Assembly: GCA_012103035.1 (NCBI GenBank)
Contig: JAAVLL010000001.1
Span: 1,772,501 to 1,836,500, forward strand
Reading direction: 5' to 3'
Length of the DNA stretch: 64,000 nt
Source: Brucella oryzae
GTDB lineage: Bacteria > Pseudomonadota > Alphaproteobacteria > Rhizobiales > Rhizobiaceae
This document shows, piece after piece, positions 33,816 through 43,461 of the stretch (within the stretch, counting starts at the first letter, position 1; every line of letters begins with the position of its first letter). The position numbers and the translations under genes were made by a program. Below the pieces are notes generated by a model that had not been told where the DNA came from, made no database searches, and worked only from the letters and a program-made list of their open reading frames with translations.

Positions 33816-33965
33816 GCTTGCCCCGCCTGCATCCTGAGTTGTGCGAATGCCGGTATCATCCAATCCCGGCGCCTGTTGAACAGCGATGGTTTCCCGGACC
33901 GACAACGCTTTCCAGCGCAGCGCCCGGACAAGACCATCGAATGTAAGTTGCATTGAAATATTCAT
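33816..33965 (-). other. Possible small ORF between gp7 and gp8
   Basis: The frame starts with ATG at 33963-33965, overlapping the gp7 stop as ATGA, and encodes about 50 residues beginning MNISMQLTFDGLVRALRWKA before reaching the gp8 start in the same frame. The coupled start suggests it is translated. A lost base may hide its own stop codon. Confidence 0.45.
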
Positions 33966-34299
33966 CGTCCCTGTTCGCTCGCGAGACAGACGAGATAGCG
34001 TTCGCTTTCATCGGGATCGTGGATGGAACGCAGCGAAAAGACCCGCCCCGCCTTGCGCAGCCGCATGGCGGTGGAGAGATCAGGCCGATACCGCAGCAGG
34101 ATGCGATGCGTCACTTCCGGGTGCGGGCGTGTGCCGAAATCCTTCTGCGATGTGGAAAGCGGCTCGATCCGTCCCCAGACCATACCGACCTCGGACCAGC
34201 TCTCGTCGTAACCGCCCATGCCGTCCGCCACCGGCTGCATCGCCTCCAGCACCAGCTCGGATGTGAGCTGGCCCGGATCGATAAAAGCACGTTATTCAT
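33962..34299 (-). CDS. GTA gp7-like head closure/adaptor protein
   Basis: About 112 residues. The centre WGRIEPLSTSQKDFGTRPHPEVTHRI and the end GRVFSLRSIHDPDESERYLVC fit phage head-closure (SPP1 gp16-like) proteins. One T is missing near 34272; repair joins MNNVLLFIDPGQLTSELVLE to the rest. The ATG at 34297-34299 overlaps the gp6 stop as ATGA. Confidence 0.88.
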
Positions 34300-34862
34300 A
34301 GGGACACCCTCTTCCAGCTGTCGATCATCTGGTTGATGACCGGCGGGAAGGAGCGTTGGGCGGCATCCGCATCGACACCGGCACGTGACTCATAAAGATG
34401 TGCCACGAGCGTCAGGATCGCATGTTTGAGAGCGTCCGGAACCTCGACGCCGCTTTCTCCGAAACCGGCCAGGAAATCGACTTCAAGGCCGATGAATTGC
34501 GCTGCGTCCGGATATTGCGCCATATAAAGGCGCTGCGGCCTGCGGTTGTGATGCAGGACAAATTCTTCCGGTGAAAAGCAGATTGCGGTTCCGTCCACCC
34601 TGTATGCCACGACGGACGTCACCGCCTTGACCGGATATTTGAACAAAGCCAGGCGACCCGAGCGCGGCCAGCGATCGACGCGCAGGCGCCAGGTCTGGTC
34701 GATCAGCGACAGGCCGGTTTCGGCTTCGATGATTTCGCGGGCGGTCGCGATCAGACGATGCAGAACATCGTCCTCGCTTTCAGTGGAAATTCGTAAAAAT
34801 GCGCGCACATCGGCTATCGTCACCGGCTCCAGCGCCGGTGGCGTGACAAGAAACATTGTCAT
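34296..34862 (-). CDS. GTA gp6-like head-tail connector
   Basis: An intact 188-residue protein. LEPVTIADVRAFLRI near the start, VDFLAGFG in the middle and LKHAILTLVAHLYESR near the end fit the phage gp6-like head-tail connector family. AGGGA precedes the ATG at 34860-34862. Confidence 0.9.
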   Translation of the reverse strand: MTMFLVTPPALEPVTIADVRAFLRISTESEDDVLHRLIATAREIIEAETGLSLIDQTWRLRVDRWPRSGRLALFKYPVKAVTSVVAYRVDGTAICFSPEEFVLHHNRRPQRLYMAQYPDAAQFIGLEVDFLAGFGESGVEVPDALKHAILTLVAHLYESRAGVDADAAQRSFPPVINQMIDSWKRVSL

Positions 34863-34948
34863 GGATCGTCCCTAAATGATAACTTTCAAATCAGACAGTT
34901 AAACACGAACTCCGGGTGCAGATTCACCCGCTTTGAAACTGGAAACTA

Positions 34949-35012
34949 CCTGCCAAAACCGGCAGGATAGGCCGGTAATCCACTGCAAAACTGACAGCTT
35001 CAAGCTGCCAGT
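34949..35012 (-). terminator. Two hairpins downstream of the capsid gene
   Basis: A 6-bp stem (34949-34954 with 34961-34966) and a near-perfect stem (34990-35000 with 35003-35012, one mismatch) lie in the 154-base gap between capsid and gp6 genes. Neither is followed by a clear T-run. They may stabilise the abundant capsid mRNA or reduce downstream transcription. Confidence 0.45.
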
Positions 35013-35016
35013 TCCG

Positions 35017-36280
35017 TCAGGCGGAAAATTTCAGCAATTTGATTGCCTCGAAATCCTGCACTCCGCCGCCGACGCGCTTGGTTGTATAGAAGAGCACATA
35101 GGGCTTGGCCGAATAAGGATCGCGCAGCACACGCACACCAATGCGATCCACCACCAGATAGCCGCGCCCGAAATCACCGAAGGCGATGGCCGGGCTATCG
35201 GCTGCGATGTCCGGCATATGCTCGGCCTCGACCAGACCGAAGCCCATCAGAGAAGCCTTTTCACCAACGGCAGATGGCGGCTGCCAGAGATAATTGCCGT
35301 CCTTGTCCTGAGCTTGCGCAACACGCTCTGCGTCTTGCGGTTCATGACGAAATTGGCATTCTGGCGATAACCGGCCCTCAGACCATAGATGAGCTCGATC
35401 AGCTTGTCCGAAGGATCTGCTTCCGGCAGCGCACCGGCAACGCCGGTTGCAATATGACCGATCTTGCCCCATGCCCAAGCATTATCCGCCACGCTCTCAT
35501 AGTCAAGGAAACCGCGCGGCTTGTTGATGCCATCGCCATTGACGAAGGCAGCGCCCTCCTGTTCCGCGAAGGCTGCTTCGACTTCCTCGGCAATCCACTG
35601 TTCGACATTGATTGCCGCGTCGTCGAGAAGCGACGAGGTCGCCGCCGGCATGGCGTAGATTTCCATGGTCGGGAACTGCAATTCGGCCAGTTTTGCCGAT
35701 GCAGTCTGCGGGCGTGCATCGGTTTCACCAACCCAGCCCGTGGCCGGACCGCTGACCGAGAACGGCTTTTCAGAACAGCGCCTGAAACCTGCCGCACGCT
35801 GGAAATACCGCGGATTGGGGACAGAATGGCAAGCCTGCGTCCGATTTCGGTTTCCAACTCGGCCGGAACCAGATAGCCGCCATCCGGGCCGGAGGCATAG
35901 GAATGCGCCTTCTGCTCAAGCCCACGCAGAGTCTGCTCATCGCCACGGCGGACATAGCCGTCAAACGCCTGCTTGTGCTCGATATTGCCAAGCGGTGCGA
36001 CGCCACCCAGCGGCGGACGCGCCTGCTTGAGCACATACTGGTCGAGCGCCGCCTTCTGCTCGTCAAGCGTACGATTGATGCGATCAACCTTGTCGCGCAA
36101 AAGCACATCGGCATCGATACCCTTTTCGACCTTCTTCAGCCGTTCGTCATTGGCCTCGCGGAATGCCGAAAAAGCCGTCATGAACTCATCGAAAGCCTCG
36201 GATACATCGCCATCATTATGGCCAAGCGCCTTCGTTTCCACGCTCTTGGTTTCGAGCGGGACGGTCTGGTTTTCTTCCAT
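35017..36280 (-). CDS. GTA gp5-like major capsid protein (HK97 fold)
   Basis: About 421 residues. The first about 100 residues are a charged coiled-coil scaffold (delta) region; the mature part begins near the glycine-rich GGVAPLGN/GPDGGYLVPAELE region and has WIAEEVEAAFAEQEGAAFVNGDG and the C-terminal DFEAIKLLKF typical of HK97-type capsids. The protease encoded upstream (gp4) should remove the delta domain. ATG at 36278-36280 has AGGAC upstream. Two single-base losses near 35790 and 35300 break it. Confidence 0.94.
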
Positions 36281-36304
36281 TTAGGTCCTGTGATTTTCGT
36301 TGTT

Positions 36305-37074
36305 TCAGATCATTCTAGAGCATTTCCGTTTTGATTGAATCATTGGAAATGCTCTATCTATTTGTTTTACGCATGTCTTTGTCCCGAAACCGGCTTCCAC
36401 TTTCGGGAGACATGCTCGAGCAGCCTCACGCATACGTTGCGCGAGGCCTTTATCCTCAGACGACAGGCGAGCGTCCCGCCCCTGTCTCCCGTCGGCAAGG
36501 GCTGCAAAGCCCTTGGCTATGACGGTTTTCGCCGCAGTCCGGCTCAGCCCCGCATCCCGCGTGAGCCAGCGTTCGAATTCACGGATCGTCGGCAGTGTCG
36601 CCTTGACGCTGCTGACACGCGCCTGCGGCAGCATCGGAAAGGTGACGACCGAGATTTCCCACAGATCGGCTTCGATAATATGGCGCAGGCCGGTTCGCGC
36701 ATCCTTGCGCGCCTTGACTGTGCGAAAGCCGATGGACAATCCGTCCAGCCCGCCGCCGCGCATCAACTCCAACGCATCGCGCGCCCGCGCAACGCCCTTG
36801 GCCAGCCTGCCCTCGACATAGAGCCCCGCGCATCCTCGCGGATCGCGGTCCACACGCCGATAGGCTCAGCCGCATCATGCTGCCAGAGCATGCGCACGCC
36901 CGACACGCCGCCCCTGGCAAGCGAGCGGGCGAAAGCGCCCCGTTCGATCACATCATTACCGAGATCCGGCAGGCCGAAGACGCTTGCATAGCCGGAAAAG
37001 CTTCCGTCCAGCTCCACATCCTGGATGGAGAGAGCAGCCTGTTTCGTTTCCAGCCGCATATCATGCATCGCCAT
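36305..37074 (-). CDS. GTA gp4-like prohead protease (HK97 family)
   Basis: About 256 residues in the repaired frame. It starts MAMHDMRLETKQAALS; FSGYASVFGLPDLGNDVIERGAF, the catalytic histidine region MLWQHDAAEPIG and the serine region GLDGLSIGFRTV are characteristic of the S78/HK97 protease. One base is missing near 36825. The last about 38 residues are encoded by the dispersed repeat at 36317-36417, so the natural C-terminus was altered or lies before it. Start ATG at 37072-37074 has GGGAG upstream. Confidence 0.9.
36317..36417. repeat. Composite dispersed palindromic repeat
   Basis: Two modules lie side by side: perfect 11-bp arms at 36317-36327 and 36345-36355 (AGAGCATTTCC type), then a 45-base palindrome at 36371-36415 with CCGAAACCGG and GCATGTCT/AGACATGC ends. 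The second matches 56192-56236 with few changes. It forms the 3' end of the protease reading frame. Confidence 0.85.
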
Positions 37075-37437
37075 TGTGCTCCCTTTCCTCGGGGAGAATT
37101 CCGGGGACGGGCGCGTGCTTCAGCCGTTCGGAGAACCGCTTGAAGATGCCGAGTGCCGACCAGGCGGCAAGGCTTGCCGCAGCGATCCCATCAGCATCAG
37201 TTCCGCCCGGCCAAGCAATCCGCCGAGAGCCAGGGTTTCGGAAATCTTGACGCCTGCCGCGCCGCCGAAAACCATGCCGCAGATGATGCCGACCGCGAAA
37301 CGGATCGCCGCCTCGCGTTTTCCATGCGGCAGCATATAGGCGAGCGACACGGCGGAACCCGCCACCGCGCCCGCCATCTTGGCGAACCATATCCAGGCCG
37401 CTTCCGAAGCAAATACTGCATCGTTGAGGTTGGTCAT
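37061..37437 (-). CDS. Small membrane protein between portal and protease (DUF6107 type)
   Basis: About 125 residues with hydrophobic segments (MAGAVAGSAVSLAYML, FAVGIICGMVFGGAAGV, GSIAAASLAAWSALGIF) and a charged tail. A membrane protein at this place is characteristic of alphaproteobacterial GTA-like clusters. ATG at 37435-37437 has AGGAGG and overlaps the portal stop as ATGA; its stop lies inside the start of the protease gene. One base is missing near 37180. Function unknown. Confidence 0.75.
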
Positions 37438-38639
37438 GATGGCCTCCTTCCCGCGTGCGGCTGATAACCGACCGCATCGCGTTTTTCTTCGTCGGTGAGG
37501 AACGATGCCTCGGAAATGCGCCGCCACAGCGATTCCCGCTCGGACGACAGGCCTTCTATGCGGTCGATGTCATGATCGAGCCGCAACCCGTCGCCGAAAT
37601 GCGGGCCGAGCCAGCCACTGAACGCCTTGGCGGCGCGGCCTATCAGCGGCAGCACCGTCAGCCGGTAAAAGGCGCGGTTGGCCTCTGCATAATTGGCAAA
37701 AGTATTGTCGCCGGGAATGCCGAGCAGCATCGGCGGCACACCGAATGCCAATGCAATGTCGCGGGCAGCACTATTTTTGGCCTCGATGAAATCCATGTCC
37801 TGCGGGCTGTAGCCCATGGCCTTCCAGTCCAGACCGCCTTCCAGAAGCAGTGGACGCCCCGCGCCGGAAGCGCCGGTATAGCCCTCCTCCAGTTCTTCCT
37901 TGAGGCGTTCGAACTGTTCTTCCGTCAGATTGCCGCCATCCTTCGGCGCATAGACCAGCGCGCCGGAAGGCCGGGCCGAATTGTCGAGCAAAGCCTTGTT
38001 CCAGGCGCCTGCCGCATTGTGAAGATCAAGCGCCATGAGAGCCGCTTCCAGCGGCGGAAACCCGTAATGGTCATCCAGCGGATGAAACAGCTTGAGTTGC
38101 AAGGCAGCAGCCCCGTCGCTTCCGAGCGAAAGGCGTCTGCCCGCATTTCCTGAACGATAGACCAGCGCTTGCGGCCAGCCTTCAGTGTCGGTCTCGACGC
38201 TAACCCGCTCCGGGCGCAGGAGATGCAGTTCCATGCGGCCGCTCGGCAGGTCAACGCGTTCGACATAGGCGTTGCCGGAAATCAGCAGGTGCCCGTAAAG
38301 CCGCTCGAAGAACGTGGCCCCGTCCAGCCCGCACTGAGGGCGGGTAAACAGATCGAGCAGCGGATGCGTTTCATGTTCGGTTGCACCTTCATACAGCAGC
38401 CACGGCACGCTGCTCGCGGCTTCCGCAATCATGCGCACGCAGCGATGGGCGACCGGATTGCGCATGAAGCCTTCACGCGCCAGCGATGTATAATCCCGCG
38501 CGATCCACGATGCGCCATGATCCATATGCAGCGCGACAAAGCCGTTCGCCATTTTGGTCTGACGTGGAGCGTCAGACTTTATGGCAGATACCGGCGTGTT
38601 TCGTCGCCCCGGCCATTTTCGGACCCAGTTCCATGCCAT
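37434..38639 (-). CDS. GTA gp3-like portal protein (HK97 family)
   Basis: An intact 401-residue protein, similar in length to the RcGTA portal. NPVAHRCVRMIAEAASSVPWLLYEG, GNAYVERV and GVPPMLLGIPGDNTFANYAEANRAFY are signature stretches of HK97-type portal proteins, which form the ring where DNA enters the capsid. It begins 30 bases after the terminase stop. Confidence 0.94.
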   Translation of the reverse strand: MAWNWVRKWPGRRNTPVSAIKSDAPRQTKMANGFVALHMDHGASWIARDYTSLAREGFMRNPVAHRCVRMIAEAASSVPWLLYEGATEHETHPLLDLFTRPQCGLDGATFFERLYGHLLISGNAYVERVDLPSGRMELHLLRPERVSVETDTEGWPQALVYRSGNAGRRLSLGSDGAAALQLKLFHPLDDHYGFPPLEAALMALDLHNAAGAWNKALLDNSARPSGALVYAPKDGGNLTEEQFERLKEELEEGYTGASGAGRPLLLEGGLDWKAMGYSPQDMDFIEAKNSAARDIALAFGVPPMLLGIPGDNTFANYAEANRAFYRLTVLPLIGRAAKAFSGWLGPHFGDGLRLDHDIDRIEGLSSERESLWRRISEASFLTDEEKRDAVGYQPHAGRRPS

Positions 38640-38669
38640 TCTATGGCTTCTCCAATTGTTTAGAGTCGT

Positions 38670-39959
38670 TCAGCCAAACCGGCGTATACGCGGTTTGCGT
38701 TCGGTGCCGAGCATCAGTTCGCCCAGCGCCCAGACAAGCGCGTCGAGCCGGTCCGGCGACCGCCCGCTGGAAAGACCGCCCGGCGCAAAATCGCACATTT
38801 CGTCCTCCAGCGCCGGGAACCGTCCGGCATGGCGAATGCGCCCCTGTTCATAAAGTGCGGCCACCGGCTCTGCCCGCAGCCATTTGCCTCTGGACGCATG
38901 GCGCTTGAGAACCGGCACGCTCGCATCCTCCGCAGCCAGCACCGCCGCCACCATCTCGCCGCCCTGGTTGACCTCCGCGACAATCGCATCGGCCTGATGC
39001 GCATGGAAAAGCGCAATGGCCTTTCGCGCCCATTGATGCGGCTTTGCCGCGTTCATGCTGGCATCCGCCAGCACGTGGCCATTTCCCTCCTCGTCGAGAC
39101 CGGCAACGACAATACCGCAGGCATCCGACACCTTGCCCGAGGAGGCAGGCGGGTCGATGGCCACGACGATGCGGACCAGTTCAGGCGTTGCGGCCTCGAA
39201 ACAGCGCTCGATAAGGTCGCGCGACCAAAGGGCACCAGCGCGTTCCTCGATCAGTTCGCCGTCGAGTTCCTGCCGTCCCAGACGCGTCCCGGCATAGCGA
39301 TGGTTGATCGTCTGCATGAAACCTGCCGCCAGATTGGCCGCGTTTTCGTCCGTCCGCATATGCGTCATCGAAACCGAGGCATCGCCAACCAAGGCTTTCA
39401 AAAGCGGAACCGCGCGCGGCGTCGTGGTCACGACCTGCCTTGGAAAGGTTCCCAGACGCAGGCCGAATTGCAGCATATCCCAGGTTTCCTGCGGGTTTTC
39501 CATTTCGCAAGCTCATCGCACCATGCGGCATCGAATTGCGGACCGCGCAGGCTGTCGGGATCTTCGGACGAATAAAGCGACGCCACCGCGCCGTTCTCCC
39601 ATAAAAGCCTGCGCCGGGTCGCTTCATAGCGGGGCGCGCCAGCCGCGACACTGCCAGTATGCCGGACGGTCCATCCACCATAACTTCGCGCGCATCGCTG
39701 AAGGTTTCACCGACCAGTGCAATATGCCCGTATGCCGCCTTTGCAAAGGCGGCAGCCCCAGCGCCATGCCGGAAGCCCATTCTGCGCCTGCCCGCGTCTT
39801 GCCGGAACCACGTCCACCCATGATGAGCCAGGTGCGCCAGTCACCATAAGGCGGCAATTGCGCATCACGCGCCTGAAAAAGCCACTCCGCCTCTGCTGCT
39901 TCCACTTGCTGCGGCGTCAGGCCTGCCGTCCAGAATCTCCCGCGCCCGACTTTCTGCAA
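38670..39959 (-). CDS. GTA gp2-like large terminase subunit
   Basis: About 430 residues. Walker A is GGRGSGKTRAGAEW; the Walker B region reads FDAAWCDELAKW; the nuclease domain contains VAIDPPASSGKVSDACGIVV and DRLDALVWALGELML. It packages DNA into the head. Three single-base losses (near 39745, 39645 and 39515) place it in four frames. The open frame starts with TTG at 39957-39959, overlapping gp1 by about 95 bases; a start further in is possible. Confidence 0.92.
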
Positions 39960-40425
39960 GTTCGTTTATCCTCCTGCTTATACGCATCAGCGCCTTGCGC
40001 GTTTCGCTCAACGAAGCGACCGCGCGGCCAGCAGGCGGCTGGCTGGGCGCCTTCTCCTCAGCCGTCAACTCGCTGACGGATTTTACCGCACGGGCAAGCG
40101 CCATCAGCGCTTCCGACTTGCTCTTGTCCGGCAGGTCTTCGCCTTCAAGCAACCGTTTCAGCTCGGCCTGCAGACGTTCCAGAATGGCGTCGCGTGCCCG
40201 CTGATCCGAATCAGATGCTGCAAATGAACAAGCCAGGTTCAGGCGGTTCAAACGGTTGAGATATTGGCTTACCGAAACAGACAGCAAATCCGCAATATCA
40301 GCCGGATCAATGCCATGTGCTGTCTGCAACTGATGCGCCAAACGAATGCGCGCTTCTCCGCGCGACATCTTTTCCACAATTTCAGGGTGTGTGTTCACAA
40401 TTTTCACAACTGCCTTAAACGACAT
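39865..40425 (-). CDS. First gene of the GTA cluster (gp1-like, putative small terminase / DNA-binding protein)
   Basis: 186 residues as given. The N-terminal 60 residues contain a likely helix-turn-helix (GIDPADIADLLSVSVSQYLN); the middle is a long charged helix region. Position before the large terminase suggests the small terminase (gp1). The C-terminal overlap with gp2 may mean a lost base has hidden the true stop. Its ATG (40423-40425) lies inside one arm of a perfect 16-bp inverted repeat, so gp1 might bind its own operator (inference). Confidence 0.7.
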   Translation of the reverse strand: MSFKAVVKIVNTHPEIVEKMSRGEARIRLAHQLQTAHGIDPADIADLLSVSVSQYLNRLNRLNLACSFAASDSDQRARDAILERLQAELKRLLEGEDLPDKSKSEALMALARAVKSVSELTAEEKAPSQPPAGRAVASLSETRKALMRISRRINELAESRAREILDGRPDAAASGSSRGGVAFSGA

Positions 40426-40461
40426 AACCCTGAAAAGCCGCTATAGCTTTTCAGGGTTATG
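40423..40461. promoter_or_regulatory. Perfect inverted repeat over the gp1 start codon (candidate operator or leader hairpin)
   Basis: Two 16-base arms, 40423-40438 and 40446-40461, are exact reverse complements with a 7-base spacer. The left arm contains the gp1 start codon and the AGGG just upstream of it (as read on the minus strand). As DNA it could be a repressor or activator site; as RNA it would fold into a hairpin hiding the ribosome site. Confidence 0.8.
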
Positions 40462-40465
40462 CACA
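40457..40465 (+). promoter_or_regulatory. DnaA-box-like 9-mer in the GTA leader
   Basis: TTATGCACA fits the relaxed DnaA box TTWTNCACA and overlaps the outer edge of the inverted repeat at the head of the GTA operon. It is notable because the probable GTA activator in this window has a DnaA-type DNA-binding domain. Confidence 0.4.
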
Positions 40466-40481
40466 CCGGTATCAGCTGGGG

Positions 40482-40509
40482 TATATAGCGTAACCAGCGA
40501 CAGTCACAA
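40482..40509 (-). promoter_or_regulatory. Candidate promoter of the GTA operon
   Basis: On the minus strand TTGTGA (40504-40509) and TATATA (40482-40487) are separated by 16 bases, a good sigma-70-type pair. Transcription would begin near 40475, giving a leader of about 50 bases that contains the inverted repeat. The rest of the gap up to 40688 is AT-rich and should also hold the promoter of the divergent penicillin-binding protein gene. Confidence 0.55.
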
Positions 40510-40688
40510 TTTTTCGACTGTACATAGAACCTAGCAAAGCACCGTTACGCAGTCAAGGATTATTTTCCTATTAATTGACTTTTTCCTGCAGCCAAAAAGC
40601 TGCTTGTGTTTTAACCATTTCACATGAGGTGTGGCTTATTAATCTGCTATTATGGATAGGAAAGTTCCGCCTATCTCCGAAACCAACC

Positions 40689-42856
40689 ATGCCGAAGTCA
40701 GTGTTTATGCGTAAAACGGCAGAAAAAGATTCCGGAAGCGAGAAGCGCAAGCCCTTCAGGGTTTCGCGCCTGATCGGACTCGACGCATGGATTGACTCCA
40801 CTCTCTACAGCCTGCGCTACAATCTCGGTGAATGGTGGGAAAACATCACCATTTTCTCACGCCGTTTTCGCGTACGCGGTTTCCGGCGTTTCGTGGTCGA
40901 AGTCCTTGACGAAGGGTTCACGCTCGGCGTCGGCGGTGCCGTTTTGATGCTGGTTCTGGCCCTGCCCGCATTCGAGGAAACGAAAAGGACTGGCGCGCGC
41001 AGGACGATTATGCGGTCACCTTCCTCGACCGCTACGGCAACGAAATCGGCCAGCGCGGCATTCTGCATCGTCAGGCCGTGCCTATCGATGAATTACCGGA
41101 TCACGTCATCAAGGCTGTGCTCGGCACCGAAGACCGGCGCTTTTCGACCATTACGGCATCGATCTCTGGGGCCTGACCCGTGCGCTCAGCCAGAACATGC
41201 GCGCCAATGGCGTCGTTCAGGGCGGCTCAACCATCACGCAGCAGCTTGCCAAGAACCTTTTCCTGTCCAACGAGCGCACCATCGAGCGTAAGATCAAGGA
41301 AGCCTTCCTTGCGCTCTGGCTGGAAAGCAATCTGAGCAAGAAGGAAATCCTGCAGCTTTATCTCGACCGCGCCTATATGGGCGGCGGAACCTTCGGTATC
41401 GCAGCCGCTTCCGAGTTCTATTTCGGCAAAAGCGTGAAGGATGTCTCGCTCGCCGAAGCTGCGATGCTGGCAGGTCTGTTCAAGGCGCCTGCCAAGTTCG
41501 CGCCGCATGTCAATCTGCCCGCAGCGCGTGCGCGCCAATGTCGTGCTTTCCAACATGGTTGAAAGCGGTTTCCTGAGCGAGGGACAGGTTGCCGCCGCGC
41601 GCCGTCATCCGGCCAGCGTCATCGACCGCGCCAAGAATGAGAGCCCGGATTACTTCCTCGACTGGGCCTTCGAAGAGGTAAAGAAGGTCGCCGCCAATAT
41701 TCCGCAGCACACATTGATCGTGCGCACCACGCTCGACCGCAACTTGCAGAAGGCGGCAGAGGAATCGCTCGAATATCATCTGCGCCAGTTCGGCAAGGAC
41801 TATAATGTTGCAGAAGCGGCGACTGTGGTGCTCGCCAATGACGGGTCCGTCCGCGCACTGGTGGGCGGGCGGGATTATGGCGAAAGCCAGTTCAACCGCG
41901 CCACCAAGGCATTGCGGCAGGCCGGTTCTTCCTTCAAGCCCTATGTCTATGCGGCGGCGATGGAAAAGGTCTGACGCCCAGCACCATCGTCTCGGATGCT
42001 CCGATCGCTGGGGCAACTGGTCGCCGCGCAATTATGGCCGCAGCTTTGCCGGTCGCGTGGACCTGACGACGGCGCTTGTCCGCTCGTTGAACAGCGTGCC
42101 GGTCCGGCTGGCGCGCGATTATCTGACCACGGCCCCATCGTTGCGCTGACCAAGGCGATGGGCGTGGAATCGCCGATCTCGTCGCACAAGACCATGGTGC
42201 TCGGCACATCGGAAATGACGGTGATGGATCAGGCCACCGGCTTCAACGTGTTTCCGAATGCAGGCATGGCCGGCAACCGGCACGCGTTTACGCAGATCGT
42301 TTCGTCGGAAGGCAAGGTATTGTGGGATTTCGGCCGCGATGCACCGAAGCCGCACAGGGCACTGTCGGAGAAAGCCGCACTCGAAATGAATTCCATGCTG
42401 GTGCAGGTGCCCGAACGCGGCACCGGACGCCGCGCAGCATTGCCGATGACGCGGGTGGGCGGCAAGACCGGCACAACGCAAAACTATCGCGATGCATGGT
42501 TCGTCGGTTTTACCGGCAATTTCACGGCAGCAGTCTGGTTCGGCAATGATAATTTCACCCCGATGAAAGACCTGACCGGCGGCATCCTGCCAGCCATGGC
42601 CTGGCAGCGCATGATGGCCTATGCGCATCAGAACATCGAGCTGAAGCCCATACCGGGCGTGACGCCACCGTTCCCGGCTCCGCCCAAGAAGAGCGAGCCG
42701 CAAGTGGCAAATGCCAAGCCGGAAGCAACCGTGGCCGCGCCGCCGCGTGTACTGTCTCCTCTATCGACAAAAGTAATCAAGGAGCTACACGACCGCTTCC
42801 TTGCGGCCCCGCCGCTGCCTAAGATCGCCGAACGCACGAAAATATCGGTACTCTGA
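40689..42856 (+). CDS. Class A penicillin-binding protein (PBP1A family)
   Basis: About 724 residues: a cytoplasmic charged tail, one membrane helix (near residue 80), a transglycosylase domain ([41 protein letters not shown]) and a transpeptidase domain with SSFK near residue 417, SLNS and KTGTTQ near 594. It polymerises and crosslinks peptidoglycan. Start is ATG 40689 or 40707; neither site is strong. Six breaks: A-run near 40990, T-run near 41140, a two-base GC loss near 41535, and G-runs near 41967, 42005 and 42130. Confidence 0.93.
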
Positions 42857-42862
42857 GGGGCG

Positions 42863-43461
42863 ATGTTCAAAACGATATTCAACACGGCGATTGTGCTTGT
42901 GCTGGCGCTGGGCGGCGGCATCTGGAGCGTCGACAAGGTTCTCGACCGCTTTGAGGGTTTCGGTGAACTCCGCGTCGGAGCCTGGAGCGCCTATCCGGCG
43001 GCAGGCACGCCCGCTGCCGACCCCTATTCCAAGGCCCGTGCGGCCCGCAAAGCCTATCTGGCGCTCGGAACCGCTGAGGGGCTGCCCTTTATGCGCGCAG
43101 CGACAATAGCGGGCGAACGCTCCGGCGCGGCTGCACTTACCGCCTGAGCGGCATGACGCCGCCTGCCCGCTTCTGGACCGTCTATCCCGCCACGCCTGAT
43201 CTGGAGCCAATCAAACCGCGCGAGGGATTGCAGGAAGCACTGCATTCCCGCGAGGTGCTCTACGACGATGGCGGCAGCGTCACGATCACCATCGGCCCCG
43301 ATGCAGCGCCGGGCAACTGGCTCCTGTAGAAGGGAGTGGCGATTTCGTCCTCGTCATGACTCTTACGACACGCCTGCCGCATCGTCTTCCGGTCTTTCCG
43401 ATCTGGTGATGCCGAATATTGAGCGGGTTGCCGGGGCAAATCCGGGGCATGCCGTGGCTAG
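42863..43461 (+). CDS. DUF1214-domain protein
   Basis: About 200 residues after repair, with an N-terminal helix (FNTAIVLVLALGGGIWSVD). ARAARKAYLALGTAEGLPFMRA followed by SGRTLRRGCTYRLSGMTPPARFWTVYP is the DUF1214 pattern. Four single-base losses (near 43100, 43325, 43366, 43428). It follows the PBP gene by six bases and its TAG overlaps the GTG start of the next gene, so the three are probably one operon. Function unknown; DUF1214 and DUF1254 often occur together. Confidence 0.8.

Noticed and set aside
25871..40425. An ordinary prophage
   Set aside because: No integrase, att repeats, replication genes or endolysin are visible, and gene content and order fit the GTA type.
40575..40688. N-terminal extension of the penicillin-binding protein before ATG 40689
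   Set aside because: It lacks family similarity and a ribosome site; the charged tail expected before the membrane helix begins at 40689 or 40707.
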